Source: Chloroflexota bacterium
GTDB lineage: Bacteria > Chloroflexota > Anaerolineae > Anaerolineales > Villigracilaceae
Reading direction: 5' to 3'
Assembly (NCBI GenBank): GCA_016234485.1
Contig: JACRBL010000044.1
Span: forward strand, 1-64,000
Length of the DNA: 64,000 nucleotides
Shown here: piece by piece, positions 17,187 through 28,674 of the stretch
How positions within the stretch are numbered: position 1 is the first letter of the stretch
How the letters are laid out: each line of letters starts with the position of its first letter
Translations under genes and position numbers: made by a program
The notes under the pieces: generated by a model
What the model saw: only the letters and a program-made list of their open reading frames with translations
Databases searched by the model: none
Told to the model about the DNA's origin: nothing

Positions 17187-17906
17187 TTGTCACGTCGCGC
17201 CCATAATGGGGCGGAGTTCGACTCCGTAAAAGCGCTGGTCGAGAGTCTCGGCCTGCCTGTTAAAAATTTGTCTCTTTACGCCCGCGCCCTCACGCACCGC
17301 TCTTTCGTCAACGAGATTGCCACCACGTTGGAAGACAACGAGCGCCTGGAATTTCTCGGCGACGCCGTGCTCGACTTTGTGGTGGGCGCGTGGGTCTATC
17401 AACGCTTCCCCGAGATGGCAGAGGGAGAACTGACCCAACTGCGTTCCGCGCTGGTGCGGACGGATGCCCTGGCCGCGTTCGCTCGCCGCCTGGACTTTGG
17501 GCCGTCTCTCCGCCTCGGACGCGGGGAGCTCGGGTCGGGCGGCCGCGACCGCGATAACATCCTGTGCGGCGCGTTCGAGGCCTTTGTCGGCGCGATCTAT
17601 CTCGAGCAGGATATCCAGGGCGCGATCGCCTTCATCGAGCCGCTTTTGGAATCCACCCGCGATCAACTCTTTGCAGGCCCCGATCTTTCCGATCCAAAGT
17701 CGCGTTTGCAGGAATGGTCGCAGGGACAAAAACTCGGCGCGCCCTCCTACGTCCTCGTGGATAAACTCGGCCCCGAACACTCGCGCACCTTCGAGATCGA
17801 AGTCCGCATCAACGGCGAACCCCTCGGCCGCGGACGCGGTCCCAGCAAAGCCAGCGCCGAGCAGGAAGCCGCGAAGATCGCGCTGGAAAAGTTGGGAGTG
17901 AAGTAA
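17187..17906 (+). CDS. rnc: Ribonuclease III
   Basis: This 239-residue enzyme cleaves double-stranded RNA in rRNA and mRNA processing. The TTG start is well supported by gggagg six bases upstream. The catalytic domain carries NERLEFLGDAVL (Glu55, Asp59) and DNILCGAFEAFVGAIYL with Glu131. The C-terminal double-stranded RNA-binding domain (about 165-239) ends GPSKASAEQEAAKIALEKL. One oddity: the residue matching the metal-binding Asp114 of the E. coli enzyme appears to be Gly128 (CGAFE). The gene lies 178 bases before smc, an arrangement common in bacteria. Confidence 0.93.
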   Translation: MSRRAHNGAEFDSVKALVESLGLPVKNLSLYARALTHRSFVNEIATTLEDNERLEFLGDAVLDFVVGAWVYQRFPEMAEGELTQLRSALVRTDALAAFARRLDFGPSLRLGRGELGSGGRDRDNILCGAFEAFVGAIYLEQDIQGAIAFIEPLLESTRDQLFAGPDLSDPKSRLQEWSQGQKLGAPSYVLVDKLGPEHSRTFEIEVRINGEPLGRGRGPSKASAEQEAAKIALEKLGVK

Positions 17907-18084
17907 AGAACACACTGCCCTGAGCGGAGCGACCGAGTGCAAGTCGAGGGAGCGAAGTCGAAGGGCGGGTACATTAAGAATACTTGCTCAAGAAAACCGT
18001 CCTTCGACTGCGGGACGAAAAGCACGTCCCTCCGCTCAGGACGGCGGTAATCTAAAATCGTAAATCCTCAATCGTAAATCACAA

Positions 18085-21000
18085 ATGCCTCTTCGCCTCA
18101 AATCCCTCGAACTGCACGGATACAAAACCTTCGCCTCTCGCATGGAATTTCAATTCGGCGAGGGCATTACTGCCATTGTCGGGCCGAACGGCTCGGGCAA
18201 GTCGAATATTGCCGATTCGCTCAGGTGGGTTTTGGGCGAACAATCCTACGGACTCTTGCGCGGCAAGAAGACCGAAGACATGATCTTCGCGGGTTCCGAG
18301 CAACGTCCCAAAGCGGGCATGGCCTCGGCCACCATCACTTTCGATAACACAGACGGCTGGTTGCCCGTGGACTTCTCCGAAGTCGCGCTGACGCGCCGCG
18401 CCTACCGCGACGGTCACAACGAATATCTGCTCAACGGACAGCACGTCCGCCTGCGCGATCTCAACGAGTTGCTGGCCGCCTCGGGCATGAGCGAACGCAC
18501 GTACACCATACTCGGCCAGGGTCTCGTGGACGCGTCCCTCGCGCTCAAAGCGGACGAGCGCCGCCGTCTCTTTGAAGAGGCCGCGGGCATCGGCCTGTAT
18601 CGCACGCGCCGCGAGGACGCGCTTAAACGTCTCGAAACCACAAAGCGAAACCTGGAGCGCGTGCTGGATATTTTGGCCGAACTGGAGCCGCGTCTCAAGT
18701 CGCTCGAACGTCAGGCCAAACGCGCCAACGAATTCTCGCGCGCCCAGGCCGACCTGAAAGTGCTTCTGCTCGATTGGTATGGCTATCACTGGCATCGCCA
18801 GCAAAAAGAATTGACCGACGCGCAATCGGACCTGCGGATACAGGAAGCGCGCACGCGCGAAGCCCGCGACGCCTACGCCCGTGTCCAGGCCGAGTTTGGC
18901 GGGTTTCGCGAGCGGCTTTTGGGTCTGCGCGCCCAACTCAACGCCTGGCATCGCGAATCGTCCGATCTGCACGCCGCCTCCGAAAAAATCAGCCGCGAAC
19001 TGGCCGTGCTGGACGAACGTCGCCGCGCGCTGGTCGCATCTCAGCAGGCGCTGCTCACTGAGCAGGAACGCGCCGCGGGCGAAGAGACCCTCGCGCAGGA
19101 ACGCATCCTCGAGATCGAGCAGGAAGTCGTCCGACAGCAGGGTGAGAACGAAGAAGCCAAATCGCAACTGGCCGCGGCTCAGTCCGCGCTGCAGGCGCGT
19201 CAAACGGAGCGCGTCGCCGCCGAGCAAAGACTCAACGAAGCGCGCGCCCAGATCAACGCGTTGAACGCGCAACGTGCCGAAACACAGGCGCGTCTCGATG
19301 AATTGAAAGCGCGCATCGAAGCGCAGAACCAAAAAGTGGAATCCGCCCGCGCCGCGATCCAAACCGCCGAGTCCGCGTTGAAGAGCGCTGAAGCGCAGTT
19401 GAATCAAGCCAAAAAGAAACGCGAAAAAGCGGAAGCGGAGTTGACGGAGGCTGAGGAGAACGCGGAAGGCGGAAAGCAGAAGGCGGACAATGCGGCGGCA
19501 GAGTTGCGCGAGAAAACGCAGAAGCGCGATGCGCGTGCGGCGGAACATGCAAAGTTGCAGGCGCAACTCGAAGTGATCGAACAGGCCGAGGCCTCGCTCA
19601 CGGGCTATGCCGAGGGCGCGCGCCTCCTGCTGGATGCGGCGCGTCAATCGCGTCTCAACTCGCGCGGCGCGCTGAGCGCGGCGCTGGATGTCCCCGCGGA
19701 GCTCGAAATCGCGGTCACCGCCGCGCTGGGCGATTCGCTCGACGCCATTCTCGTCTCGGGCGCGTCGGTCGAGGATGCGCTCAACCTGCTCGAGCAGGGC
19801 GAGGGCCGCGCGGCGATCTTGCCGATTGACCAGCAGACATCGGAGTTTTTCAAAAACTCCGATGTCTCAAGCGCCGACCCCGATTGCCTCGGCATCGCGG
19901 CCTCGCTTTTGAACGTCCCCGAAGACTTGCGTGTAGCGACAAACCTGCTGTTGGGGAATACGCTGGTCGTGAAGAACCGTTCCGCCGCGCGCAGGTTGGT
20001 GTCGGGACTCCCCGCGCACGCGCGCGTGGTGACTCTCTCGGGCGAAGTCTTCCGTGCAGATGGGTTGATCCTGGCTGGCAAAGCGCCTCGCTCTGGGACG
20101 CTCAGCCGTCCGCGCCAACGACGCGAGGCGCAGGCCTCCCTGGCCGCGATTGCAGAGACGTTGTCCACGCTCGAGGCCGCGCTGACGCAACTGGCCGCGC
20201 AAGCCGAGTCCGCGCGCACGGAGCAGACGCAGGCCGAGGCCGCGGTCCGTGAGACGCGCTCACGCCTTGATTGGGCGCGCGATGACGAGCAGAAGACCGC
20301 GCTGGAAGTCGAGTCGGCGCGGCGGCAGTTGGAGTTCGCGCAGGGTCAACTTTCGGCGTTGCAGGCGGAGATCGCGGCGGCGGAAAACGATCGGGCGCGC
20401 GCGGCCGGCTCGCGGTCCGAGATGGAAGCGAACGCGCAGGCCGCGCAGGAGTCCATCCGCGGGCTCACGTCCGAGTTGGTGGCGTTGTCTGTGGAGGAAG
20501 TCCAGGAGCAGGTCACGTATTGGACGACGCGGGCGGCTGTGAGCAAGGGCGCGCTGGCCGAGGCGTTGAACCGTCGCAATGAGCGCGAGTCGGCGGCGGC
20601 GCGTTTGGGCGGACAAAAGTCGGACGTGGCGAAACGGCTCGAGGAGGTCGCGCAGGCCCTCATCGCGTTGGATGCGGAGAAGGAGTCGTTGCGCGCGCAG
20701 GAGGCCGAGTTGGTCGGTCAGATTGACGTGATGAATCTGAAAGTCCATCCCGCCGAAAAAGATTTGGAAAGCGCCGAGCAGCAGGAGCGCGCCTATCAGG
20801 CGCGCGAGGGCGAGGCGCAGCGCGGGATGACGAATGCCGAGCGCGCCTTGGGACAGGTGCAGTTGGAGTTGACGCGCCGACAGGAAGCGTTGAATACGTT
20901 GCGGACGCGCATCGAAGACGATTTTGGTTTGGTGCAGTTCGATTATCGCGAAAATGTTTCGGGGCCGGTGCCGTTGCCGCTGGATGGCATGGTGGAGCAG

Positions 21001-21702
21001 TTGCCCGTGGTCACTTCGTTGCCGCTCGATCTGGAGGAGCATTTGGCTCGCCAGCGCGCGCAGGTGCGGAGGATGGGCGCGGTGAACCCCGAGGCCGCGC
21101 AGGAATACGAGACCGAGTCTCAGCGCCATAAATTTATGAAAGAGCAAGTGGACGACTTGCACAAAGCCGAAGCGGATCTGCGCCAGGTGATCGCCGAGTT
21201 GGACGAGTTGACCCAGCGCGAGTTCCACAAGACGTTTGAGTTGGTGGCAAATGAGTTTCGCAATATTTTCATCAAGTTGTTCGGCGGCGGTTCGGCGCGG
21301 TTGACGTTGACCGACCCCGAAAATTTAGTGGAGACAGGAATTGAAATTGAGGCGAAGTTGCCTGGCCGCCGCGAGCAGGGACTGGCGCTTCTCTCTGGTG
21401 GCGAGCGCTCGCTGACGGCGATTGCGCTGGTGTTTGCCCTGCTGAAAGTTTCGCCCACGCCCGTCTGCGTGATGGACGAGGTGGACGCGATGCTCGACGA
21501 GGCCAACGTGGGTCGTTTCCGCGATCTGTTGCGCGAGTTGAGTCGCGATACGCAGTTCGTGGTCATCACGCACAATCGCAACACGGTGCAGGCCGCGGAC
21601 GTGATCTACGGCGTGACGATGGGACGCGATTCGTCCAGCCAGGTGATCAGCCTGAAGTTGGATGAAATTAGCGATGAGATGTTGGGGAGGAGTAGGGGGT
21701 AG
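18085..21702 (+). CDS. smc: Chromosome partition protein SMC
   Basis: This 1205-residue condensin ATPase organises and segregates the chromosome. Walker A GPNGSGKSN is at residues 33-41. Long coiled coils (about 170-500 and 675-1020) flank a hinge (about 505-665, LTGYAEGARLLL to LSGEVFRADGL). The C-terminal head has the signature LLSGGERSLTA (1102-1112) and Walker B VCVMDEVDAMLDEAN with Asp1131/Glu1132. The length is normal for SMC. It starts at an ATG shortly after A+T-rich sequence. A bidirectional terminator follows. No scpA or scpB is nearby. Confidence 0.96.
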   Translation: MPLRLKSLELHGYKTFASRMEFQFGEGITAIVGPNGSGKSNIADSLRWVLGEQSYGLLRGKKTEDMIFAGSEQRPKAGMASATITFDNTDGWLPVDFSEVALTRRAYRDGHNEYLLNGQHVRLRDLNELLAASGMSERTYTILGQGLVDASLALKADERRRLFEEAAGIGLYRTRREDALKRLETTKRNLERVLDILAELEPRLKSLERQAKRANEFSRAQADLKVLLLDWYGYHWHRQQKELTDAQSDLRIQEARTREARDAYARVQAEFGGFRERLLGLRAQLNAWHRESSDLHAASEKISRELAVLDERRRALVASQQALLTEQERAAGEETLAQERILEIEQEVVRQQGENEEAKSQLAAAQSALQARQTERVAAEQRLNEARAQINALNAQRAETQARLDELKARIEAQNQKVESARAAIQTAESALKSAEAQLNQAKKKREKAEAELTEAEENAEGGKQKADNAAAELREKTQKRDARAAEHAKLQAQLEVIEQAEASLTGYAEGARLLLDAARQSRLNSRGALSAALDVPAELEIAVTAALGDSLDAILVSGASVEDALNLLEQGEGRAAILPIDQQTSEFFKNSDVSSADPDCLGIAASLLNVPEDLRVATNLLLGNTLVVKNRSAARRLVSGLPAHARVVTLSGEVFRADGLILAGKAPRSGTLSRPRQRREAQASLAAIAETLSTLEAALTQLAAQAESARTEQTQAEAAVRETRSRLDWARDDEQKTALEVESARRQLEFAQGQLSALQAEIAAAENDRARAAGSRSEMEANAQAAQESIRGLTSELVALSVEEVQEQVTYWTTRAAVSKGALAEALNRRNERESAAARLGGQKSDVAKRLEEVAQALIALDAEKESLRAQEAELVGQIDVMNLKVHPAEKDLESAEQQERAYQAREGEAQRGMTNAERALGQVQLELTRRQEALNTLRTRIEDDFGLVQFDYRENVSGPVPLPLDGMVEQLPVVTSLPLDLEEHLARQRAQVRRMGAVNPEAAQEYETESQRHKFMKEQVDDLHKAEADLRQVIAELDELTQREFHKTFELVANEFRNIFIKLFGGGSARLTLTDPENLVETGIEIEAKLPGRREQGLALLSGGERSLTAIALVFALLKVSPTPVCVMDEVDAMLDEANVGRFRDLLRELSRDTQFVVITHNRNTVQAADVIYGVTMGRDSSSQVISLKLDEISDEMLGRSRG

Positions 21703-21765
21703 GGGAAGAGCAGAAGGCGGAAGGCAGGGGAATACTGCGTATTACGTACTGCGTGACCGAAAAAC

Positions 21766-21803
21766 AGAGAGACGCGACCTTCACGGCCGCGTCTCTCTTT
21801 CTT
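21766..21803. terminator. Bidirectional terminator between smc and 21822 gene
   Basis: The inverted repeat AGAGAGACGCG / CGCGTCTCTCT is followed by a T-rich run on the + strand and by CTGTTTTTC on the minus strand, so it can end both convergent genes. Confidence 0.7.
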
Positions 21804-21821
21804 CTTTCCTCTTTCGTTCTC

Positions 21822-22403
21822 TTATCCCACTACGGGCGCGCCAAGGTAGAAGACCAAGCCGACGATTAGCATGGCCGCGGCGGCAAAACCAAACAGCGGA
21901 CGCAGGTTGCTTTCCTCTTTGAGCAGGGATGCCCAGGCCGAAAACGCCAGGCCGAGCGCCGTGAACAGGATCACCAGTTGAAGGGAGTCGCCGCGGTTGT
22001 CCCATTCGCTAGCCGTTTCAAAGGCCGCATCCGATTCTTCCCAAAGTTCGTTGGCGGAGGCGTACATGGCGTTGTAATAATCTTCGCTGAAGGGGTCTTC
22101 GGGATTGGCTTCGATGGCGGCGATCAATTCGTCCGAGTAGCTGGACTCGTAATATTCGGCCTTGGCCTCGTCGTCGGTGGTGTACCAGCCATCGAACATG
22201 GTGAAGTCGTAAACGATGAACTGGTTGGCGCTGAGATATTCGGCGTTACCGTCGTTCAGGCTTTGCATACCGAGGATCTCGCTCTCGTTCTGCTTCGAGT
22301 CCGCAGTGGAACCCTGCAGGCTGACGAAGGCGGTGAACACGCTGAGGATGGCGATGAGCGCGCCGAGAACCATTTCTTTACCAAAAATTTGAAGTGATTT
22401 CAT
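21822..22403 (-). CDS. Three-helix membrane protein, unknown function
   Basis: This 193-residue protein has one N-terminal helix (about 10-31), an acidic Tyr/Glu-rich middle region (about 75-135, EAKAEYYESSYSDELIAA) and two C-terminal helices (about 141-161 and 168-190). The ribosome site is aaggag upstream of the ATG. Overall layout is like small bacterial membrane proteins of the DUF4337 type, though I cannot confirm membership. It stands alone between smc and acs, facing smc. Confidence 0.65.
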   Translation of the reverse strand: MKSLQIFGKEMVLGALIAILSVFTAFVSLQGSTADSKQNESEILGMQSLNDGNAEYLSANQFIVYDFTMFDGWYTTDDEAKAEYYESSYSDELIAAIEANPEDPFSEDYYNAMYASANELWEESDAAFETASEWDNRGDSLQLVILFTALGLAFSAWASLLKEESNLRPLFGFAAAAMLIVGLVFYLGAPVVG

Positions 22404-22497
22404 GTGTCATTCTCCTTGGGGGTGTGGGTTGAATTTTAGCGGTAATCTTGTGTGCGGTGGTTTGCATTTTCGTAACAAAGTTAAAGATCAACAAACG

Positions 22498-22532
22498 ACA
22501 ACCGCGGCATGGATCATCGGCACCGCGGTTGT
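22498..22532 (-). terminator. Terminator after acs
   Basis: ACAACCGCGG pairs with CCGCGGTTGT around a 15-base loop. On the minus strand it follows the acs stop by about 25 bases and is followed by a moderately T-rich stretch. Confidence 0.6.
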
Positions 22533-22556
22533 TTACTACTCTCTACTCTCTGTTCT

Positions 22557-24461
<1,905 letters not shown>

Positions 24462-24524
24462 ATTCACTCCTTTGGCAGGATAAATTTTCCCAACTATACA
24501 GAAAAAGAACGCAAGGCGCAAGGT

Positions 24525-24561
24525 GTAAAAATAAACCTGCCGCCCAATTGGGCGGCAGGTT
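24525..24561 (-). terminator. Terminator of the rpsF-ssb-rpsR-foldase unit
   Basis: The perfect 12-base stem AACCTGCCGCCC / GGGCGGCAGGTT with an AATT loop is followed on the minus strand by TTATTTTTA. It lies 14 bases after the foldase stop codon. Confidence 0.85.
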
Positions 24562-24574
24562 GCGATGTTGAGAG

Positions 24575-25978
24575 TTACTGTTGGCCAAACGCAGATTCAA
24601 GGGTCGGCTCGAGCGGGACGCGCTCTTTCCAAATATCGAAGGTCTCGATCAGACCTGCCTCGTCGGCTTTGGTCCGCAGTTCCTCGATCCATTTGGAGAA
24701 GGCATCCTGCTTGGCCTGCTCGAATTGTTCGGCGGTCAGGGGGCGTTCTTCGTGGCCGATGACCTGGATGATGTGCCAGCCAAAATCGGACTGAACAGGT
24801 TTGCTGATCTCGCCTGGTTTGAGGGAGAACGCGGCCTCCTCAAAGGGAGCCACCATTTTCCCGCGTCCAAACCAGCTCAGGTCGCCGCCCGCGTCTTTGC
24901 TTCCCGTGTCTTGCGAGAAGCGCTCCGCCAGGGTGGCGAAATCCTCGCCCTTCATCAATCGGTCATAGATGGTGAGGGCCGCCACCTCGTTGTTGACGAG
25001 GATGTGACGCGCCCAAACCTGGTCTTCCACGGGCTTGACGTCGGCGGTGATCTTTTCGAACACGCGCACGCGCAACAGGTCCATGCGCATCAGGTTGTTA
25101 TAGTCCGCTTCGCTAAAGCCCAGTCCCTTGAAGGAGGTCAGGGCTTCGCCGAATTTTTCGTTGAAGCCGTCCTCGGTAAGGGGAGTGGCCGTCGGCTCAG
25201 GCGTGGACGTGGGGGCGGGCGTGGCCGTCTGCGTGGCGGTCGGCTCGGGGGTGAGGGTCGCGGTCGAAGTCGGGACCAGGGTGGCGGTCGGCTCGATGGT
25301 GGCGGTGGCGGTGGTGGTCAGGTCGAGCGTGGCGGTGATGGTCGGGGCGAGGGTCGCGGTCGAGGTCAAGGTGGGCGTCGCGGTCGGTTCACCGGGGGTG
25401 GGGGTGATGGTCACGATGGCGGCTTGTTCTTCCGAGATGGACGGGAAGACGGGGTCGGTGGCCGTGGGCGTCGCGGACGGTTCGCCATTGGGGAAGAAGC
25501 CAAATGCGGATTCGAGATGCGTCTGCACTTCTTCGTCGCTCACGGTGATGCCCATTTTTTCGGCTTCCTGCACCATGAGGATTTCGTTGATCATCGAGTC
25601 GAGCACGTTTTGGCCCAGCGCTTCGGCGTTGTAATCGGCCAGCTGTTCCTGGAACTGCTGGAGTTGCGCGGTGAAGTCCATGCCAAACATCTGGCTGAAC
25701 TGGGCGTATTGCGCGTATTGGCTGATGATCTGTTCGCGCTGTAATTTAACGCGCGCCTGGAATTCGGTGGTGGTGATCTTTTCGCCGTTTACGTTGGCTA
25801 CGGCCTGACGCGGCTCAATGACCCATTTGCTGAGGGCAAAGTAGGCCATGATGCCAAGGACGACGACAATGATGCCGCCGAAAAAGTAGATAATGAGGCG
25901 CGTTTGTTGACGTTCGCGTTCCAGGCGGGCGATGTGCTTTTTGGTGAGCGCGCTTTGTCTTGTGGATCTGGGTGCCAT
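24575..25978 (-). CDS. Membrane-anchored PpiC/SurA-type peptidyl-prolyl isomerase
   Basis: This 467-residue extracytoplasmic foldase helps exported proteins fold. A short basic cytoplasmic tail precedes one membrane helix (about 27-49). A SurA-N-like helical domain follows (about 60-165, TTTEFQARVKLQREQI, DSMINEILMVQEAEKMG), then a long Pro/Thr linker (about 167-270). The parvulin domain is at about 315-420: ARHILVNN, TLAERFSQDTGSKDAGGDLSWFGRG, FGWHIIQV. It lies 82 bases after rpsR on the same strand and before a strong terminator, so it is probably co-transcribed with the ribosomal-protein operon. Confidence 0.88.
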   Translation of the reverse strand: MAPRSTRQSALTKKHIARLERERQQTRLIIYFFGGIIVVVLGIMAYFALSKWVIEPRQAVANVNGEKITTTEFQARVKLQREQIISQYAQYAQFSQMFGMDFTAQLQQFQEQLADYNAEALGQNVLDSMINEILMVQEAEKMGITVSDEEVQTHLESAFGFFPNGEPSATPTATDPVFPSISEEQAAIVTITPTPGEPTATPTLTSTATLAPTITATLDLTTTATATIEPTATLVPTSTATLTPEPTATQTATPAPTSTPEPTATPLTEDGFNEKFGEALTSFKGLGFSEADYNNLMRMDLLRVRVFEKITADVKPVEDQVWARHILVNNEVAALTIYDRLMKGEDFATLAERFSQDTGSKDAGGDLSWFGRGKMVAPFEEAAFSLKPGEISKPVQSDFGWHIIQVIGHEERPLTAEQFEQAKQDAFSKWIEELRTKADEAGLIETFDIWKERVPLEPTLESAFGQQ

Positions 25979-26060
25979 ATTTCCTCCAAGCGTTCAGAAA
26001 ATCCATCGGCCAGAGTTCAGATGAAATGCGTGCCTCTGGCCTGCGCGGATTTTCGAACCG

Positions 26061-26348
26061 CTATCGGTTGTCGTCCCAGAGCCTGCCCGTGAAGGGCAGA
26101 AGGGCGATGTGACGGGCCTGCTTGATGGCGGCGGCCAACACGCGTTGGTGGCGGGCGCAGGTTCCTGTCTGGCGGCGGGGACGGATCTTGCCCTCGTCGG
26201 TGATGAAGCGCCTAAGCAAATCAACCTTTTTGTAGTCAACGGTGATTTGCTTGTCGGCGCAGAATTGGCAGAACTTGGGTTTGGCGTAATAACGGCGCTC
26301 GCCGCCTTCGCCTTCGCCTCGTCCGCCGCGGTTGTTGTCTTCGGGCAT
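26061..26348 (-). CDS. rpsR: Ribosomal protein bS18
   Basis: A 95-residue small-subunit protein that binds next to bS6. The family core is plain: [46 protein letters not shown] has all the usual residues (positions about 42-87; given here in part). Cys27 and Cys30 in FCQFCAD make a zinc-type CxxC with later Cys and His. The N-terminus has an added Gly/Arg/Glu-rich tail. It lies 60 bases after ssb in the conserved rpsF-ssb-rpsR order. Confidence 0.95.
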   Translation of the reverse strand: MPEDNNRGGRGEGEGGERRYYAKPKFCQFCADKQITVDYKKVDLLRRFITDEGKIRPRRQTGTCARHQRVLAAAIKQARHIALLPFTGRLWDDNR

Positions 26349-26408
26349 GTCTTATTTCTCCATAGTGAGCCGTGCGGGCGAAATAAATTTCGCGTTACGG
26401 CTTTCAAA

Positions 26409-26828
26409 CTAGAACGGAAATTCGTTGTCGGTGGCGGGGGCTTCGGTTTCTTCGGGGGTGGCAGTCTCATGGTTGGCGTTGTGCCCGCTATCGCGGCGTT
26501 CGCTGAGCATGATCATTTCGTTGGCTACCACTTCCACGCTGGAGTGCTTGACGCCTTCCTTATCATCCCAGCGGCGGGTTTGCAGGCGGCCATCAATGTA
26601 CACCTGCTGGCCTTTGCTGAGGTATTGCTTGCAAGTTTCAGCCAGGTTGCCCCAGGCCACAATGTTGAACCACTCAGTCTCGGAATGTCGCTCGCCATCG
26701 CCTGAGTTCCAGGAGCGGCTCACGGCCACCGTGAACGTGGTGACAGGTTTGCCCGAGGGCGTGTAGCGCATTTCAGGGTCGCGGCCTAAATGGCCGATGA
26801 TCATTACTTTATTCAAACCTCGGCTCAT
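26409..26828 (-). CDS. ssb: Single-stranded DNA-binding protein
   Basis: This 139-residue protein protects single-stranded DNA during replication and repair. The OB fold (about 1-110) starts SRGLNKVMIIGHLGRDPEMRYT and contains WFNIVAWGNLAETC and GRLQTRRWDDKEG. An acidic flexible tail ends DNEFPF, the partner-binding tip (usually DDDIPF). An aaggag site precedes the ATG. Its place between rpsF and rpsR is the standard one. Confidence 0.95.
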   Translation of the reverse strand: MSRGLNKVMIIGHLGRDPEMRYTPSGKPVTTFTVAVSRSWNSGDGERHSETEWFNIVAWGNLAETCKQYLSKGQQVYIDGRLQTRRWDDKEGVKHSSVEVVANEMIMLSERRDSGHNANHETATPEETEAPATDNEFPF

Positions 26829-26892
26829 GTCAAACTCCTTGTTGAAACCGAATTGCTAAAATCATGGCGGGACACCATCCCGCCCCACGAAT

Positions 26893-27177
26893 TTATTCCA
26901 CCACGCTGAGCATGTGGCGCATGACGGGTTCGAAGAAGCGCAGGTTGCGCTCCAATTCGGCGGTGGCCTTGCTGGGCATGCTGACGTTCAGCAGAACATA
27001 CTGACCATCGCGCTGTTTGCGGATGACGGTGGCGAGGCGACGCTTGCCCCACACATCCACCTTATCCACGCTACCGCCTGCTTCGCCGATCCAGCCTTTG
27101 ACTTTTTCAACGACGCCGGTGAACGCGGTTTCATCCAGCTCGGGCTGGACAATACAAACCAATTCATATTTACGCAT
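26893..27177 (-). CDS. rpsF: Ribosomal protein bS6
   Basis: The start at 27177 (MRKYELVCIVQPELDE) follows a perfect aggagg and gives 94 residues, the normal length. The frame is open 51 codons further upstream but that region contains a small palindromic repeat and no support. Family features: MRKYE at the start, a middle VDVWGKRRLATVIRKQRDG and the end FFEPVMRHMLSVVE. First gene of the rpsF-ssb-rpsR unit. Confidence 0.94.
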   Translation of the reverse strand: MRKYELVCIVQPELDETAFTGVVEKVKGWIGEAGGSVDKVDVWGKRRLATVIRKQRDGQYVLLNVSMPSKATAELERNLRFFEPVMRHMLSVVE

Positions 27178-27284
27178 TGGGAAAACCTCCTTTCCACGGG
27201 TTTGCTCCCATTCAACGCCGTGGGCGAGTTGGGAGCGGAAGGAGACACGGGATTGTGTCTTGAACGGGCAGTAGTTTACCACAG

Positions 27285-27306
27285 GTAACGCAAATTGCCA
27301 ATTTGC
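27285..27306. repeat. Short palindromic repeat gtaacgcaaattgccaatttgc
   Basis: One of a small family of about 25-base inverted repeats in intergenic DNA. The others are at 31206-31231 and 34573-34597. It sits upstream of the rpsF ribosome site. Confidence 0.6.
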
Positions 27307-27379
27307 AGGGGAGTGCGTCGCACCTAACATTGAGGCGGAATCTCATCTTTCAGGTGCGTCGCACCCGCGCCAGCGCGCC

Positions 27380-28441
27380 CTACCTCACATAAATCGGATT
27401 GCTATAAATCCACCCGCGTCGCACACCAAGATAATACTTGTGGACTTCCACCCGATAGGCCCCTGCCTCGGTGACAGTGTAGACGCCGCGATCGGCCCGC
27501 TTCCAAACCTGGACATTTTGGCCGTTTCGCCACAGCGAAATCTCCGCGGCGGCTGGAAGTTTCACCTGCAACGTGACGCCTCCTGCCAGCGGAATCTCCT
27601 CGCCCATCACAGAGTCCGTCTCGCGTCCCTGCGCATGGAAGCGGAAGCCGCGCGTCGATGCGATCTGGTCGTGACCGACCCAGCCGCGGCCAGCGCCGAG
27701 GGCGGCCAGAACCCGCTCCACATCCGCGCGGGAATTGTCCCCGAGGGGGGTGTCCAGCAGAAGGTGGGTGTTCAGCGTGCGGAAGTGGAGGTCGTACGGA
27801 AAGATCGTCTTGTGGATAGGGCCGCGGCTGTAGTGGAGTTCGTGCGCATCCGAGCCGCCCAGCGCGACGACGCGCCTTCCATTGGCGAGCAATTCGTCCC
27901 ACTTTTTCAGCGTGGACGGGTTGGGCGTGTCCATGAAAAATTGCGGGAAGAAAACGTGAAAGAGCGAGCGCGGCCAGCTGGTTAGTTTGTATTTCAGTTG
28001 GCTGAGGTGATTCCAGAGTTCGATGCCTGTGTAGCCTTGGACGTCCCAGCTATCCCAGGTGATGGCCGTCTCGTGGAAGAGCGGCGCGGCGGGTTCGTGC
28101 GGATGCGCCAGGAAGCAGATGCCGCCCGCATCGCGCACGGCATTGATGAGAGCCTGCGGATCGTCGGCCAGCGTGGCGAGGTCGCGGTTCGCGCCGAAAA
28201 TGAGCAGATGATTCGCCTGCGGGTCGCGCGCCTGGTCGTGGACTTCCTGCCCGATCAACATGAGGACGCGTTTGTCACCCTGTTTGTGGTAGCCCTCGAA
28301 ATCCTTGACCAGCACATTATGGTCAGTGACGATGACGGCGTCCAATCCCTGCCGGATGGCGGCCGCGGCAATATCTTTGTGCAAACCTGTTCCGTCGGAG
28401 TAGCGGGTGTGCATGTGGAGGTTAATGGTAATTTCGTGCAT
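27380..28441 (-). CDS. PHP-domain metal-dependent phosphoesterase
   Basis: The start at 28441 (MHEITINLHMHTRYSDG) gives 353 residues. A longer form would begin inside a REP-type repeat at 28492 and is rejected. The PHP fold has the expected ligands: HMHTRYSDG (His9, His11), VIVTDHN, CFLAHPHEPA and GGSDAHE. The last about 100 residues form a beta domain (GVTLQVKLPAAAEISLW) of unknown role. Proteins of this type hydrolyse phosphoesters with bound metals; the substrate cannot be told. It stands alone between the rpsF operon and secG. Confidence 0.85.
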   Translation of the reverse strand: MHEITINLHMHTRYSDGTGLHKDIAAAAIRQGLDAVIVTDHNVLVKDFEGYHKQGDKRVLMLIGQEVHDQARDPQANHLLIFGANRDLATLADDPQALINAVRDAGGICFLAHPHEPAAPLFHETAITWDSWDVQGYTGIELWNHLSQLKYKLTSWPRSLFHVFFPQFFMDTPNPSTLKKWDELLANGRRVVALGGSDAHELHYSRGPIHKTIFPYDLHFRTLNTHLLLDTPLGDNSRADVERVLAALGAGRGWVGHDQIASTRGFRFHAQGRETDSVMGEEIPLAGGVTLQVKLPAAAEISLWRNGQNVQVWKRADRGVYTVTEAGAYRVEVHKYYLGVRRGWIYSNPIYVR

Positions 28442-28491
28442 GAAAGTGGCTCCAATAATATGCAGGTCGGAATGGCATTCCGACTCGCCGA

Positions 28492-28575
28492 CGTCATTGC
28501 GAGGGCGGTTTTCCCGAAGCAATCCCCTCTCGTGGCGCGGGGACTGCTTCGTCGGGAAGAGCGCCCTCCTCGCAG
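28492..28575. repeat. REP-like palindromic repeat, copy 1
   Basis: About 85 bases from CGTCATTGCGAGGGCGG to CCCTCCTCGCAG with an inner block of the type gaagcaatcccctc...ggggactgcttcgtcgg. Further copies are at 43673, 46525 and 49828. The whole element can fold as a long imperfect hairpin. Confidence 0.8.
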
Positions 28576-28674
28576 AAACAACCTGTACTTGTTCTACACA
28601 GGAGTCAAAAATTAAAAGAATCCGTGAAAATCCGCCAAACCTGAGAAATCCGTGTACAGTATGAAGAATGTCGT

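Noticed and set aside
18079..19647. 522-residue open frame on the minus strand over smc
   Set aside because: It is the antisense shadow of the G+C-rich smc coding sequence and has the Leu/Arg/Phe-rich composition typical of shadows.
24581..25744. 387-residue + strand frame rich in Gly and Arg
   Set aside because: Antisense of the Pro/Thr linker of the foldase gene.
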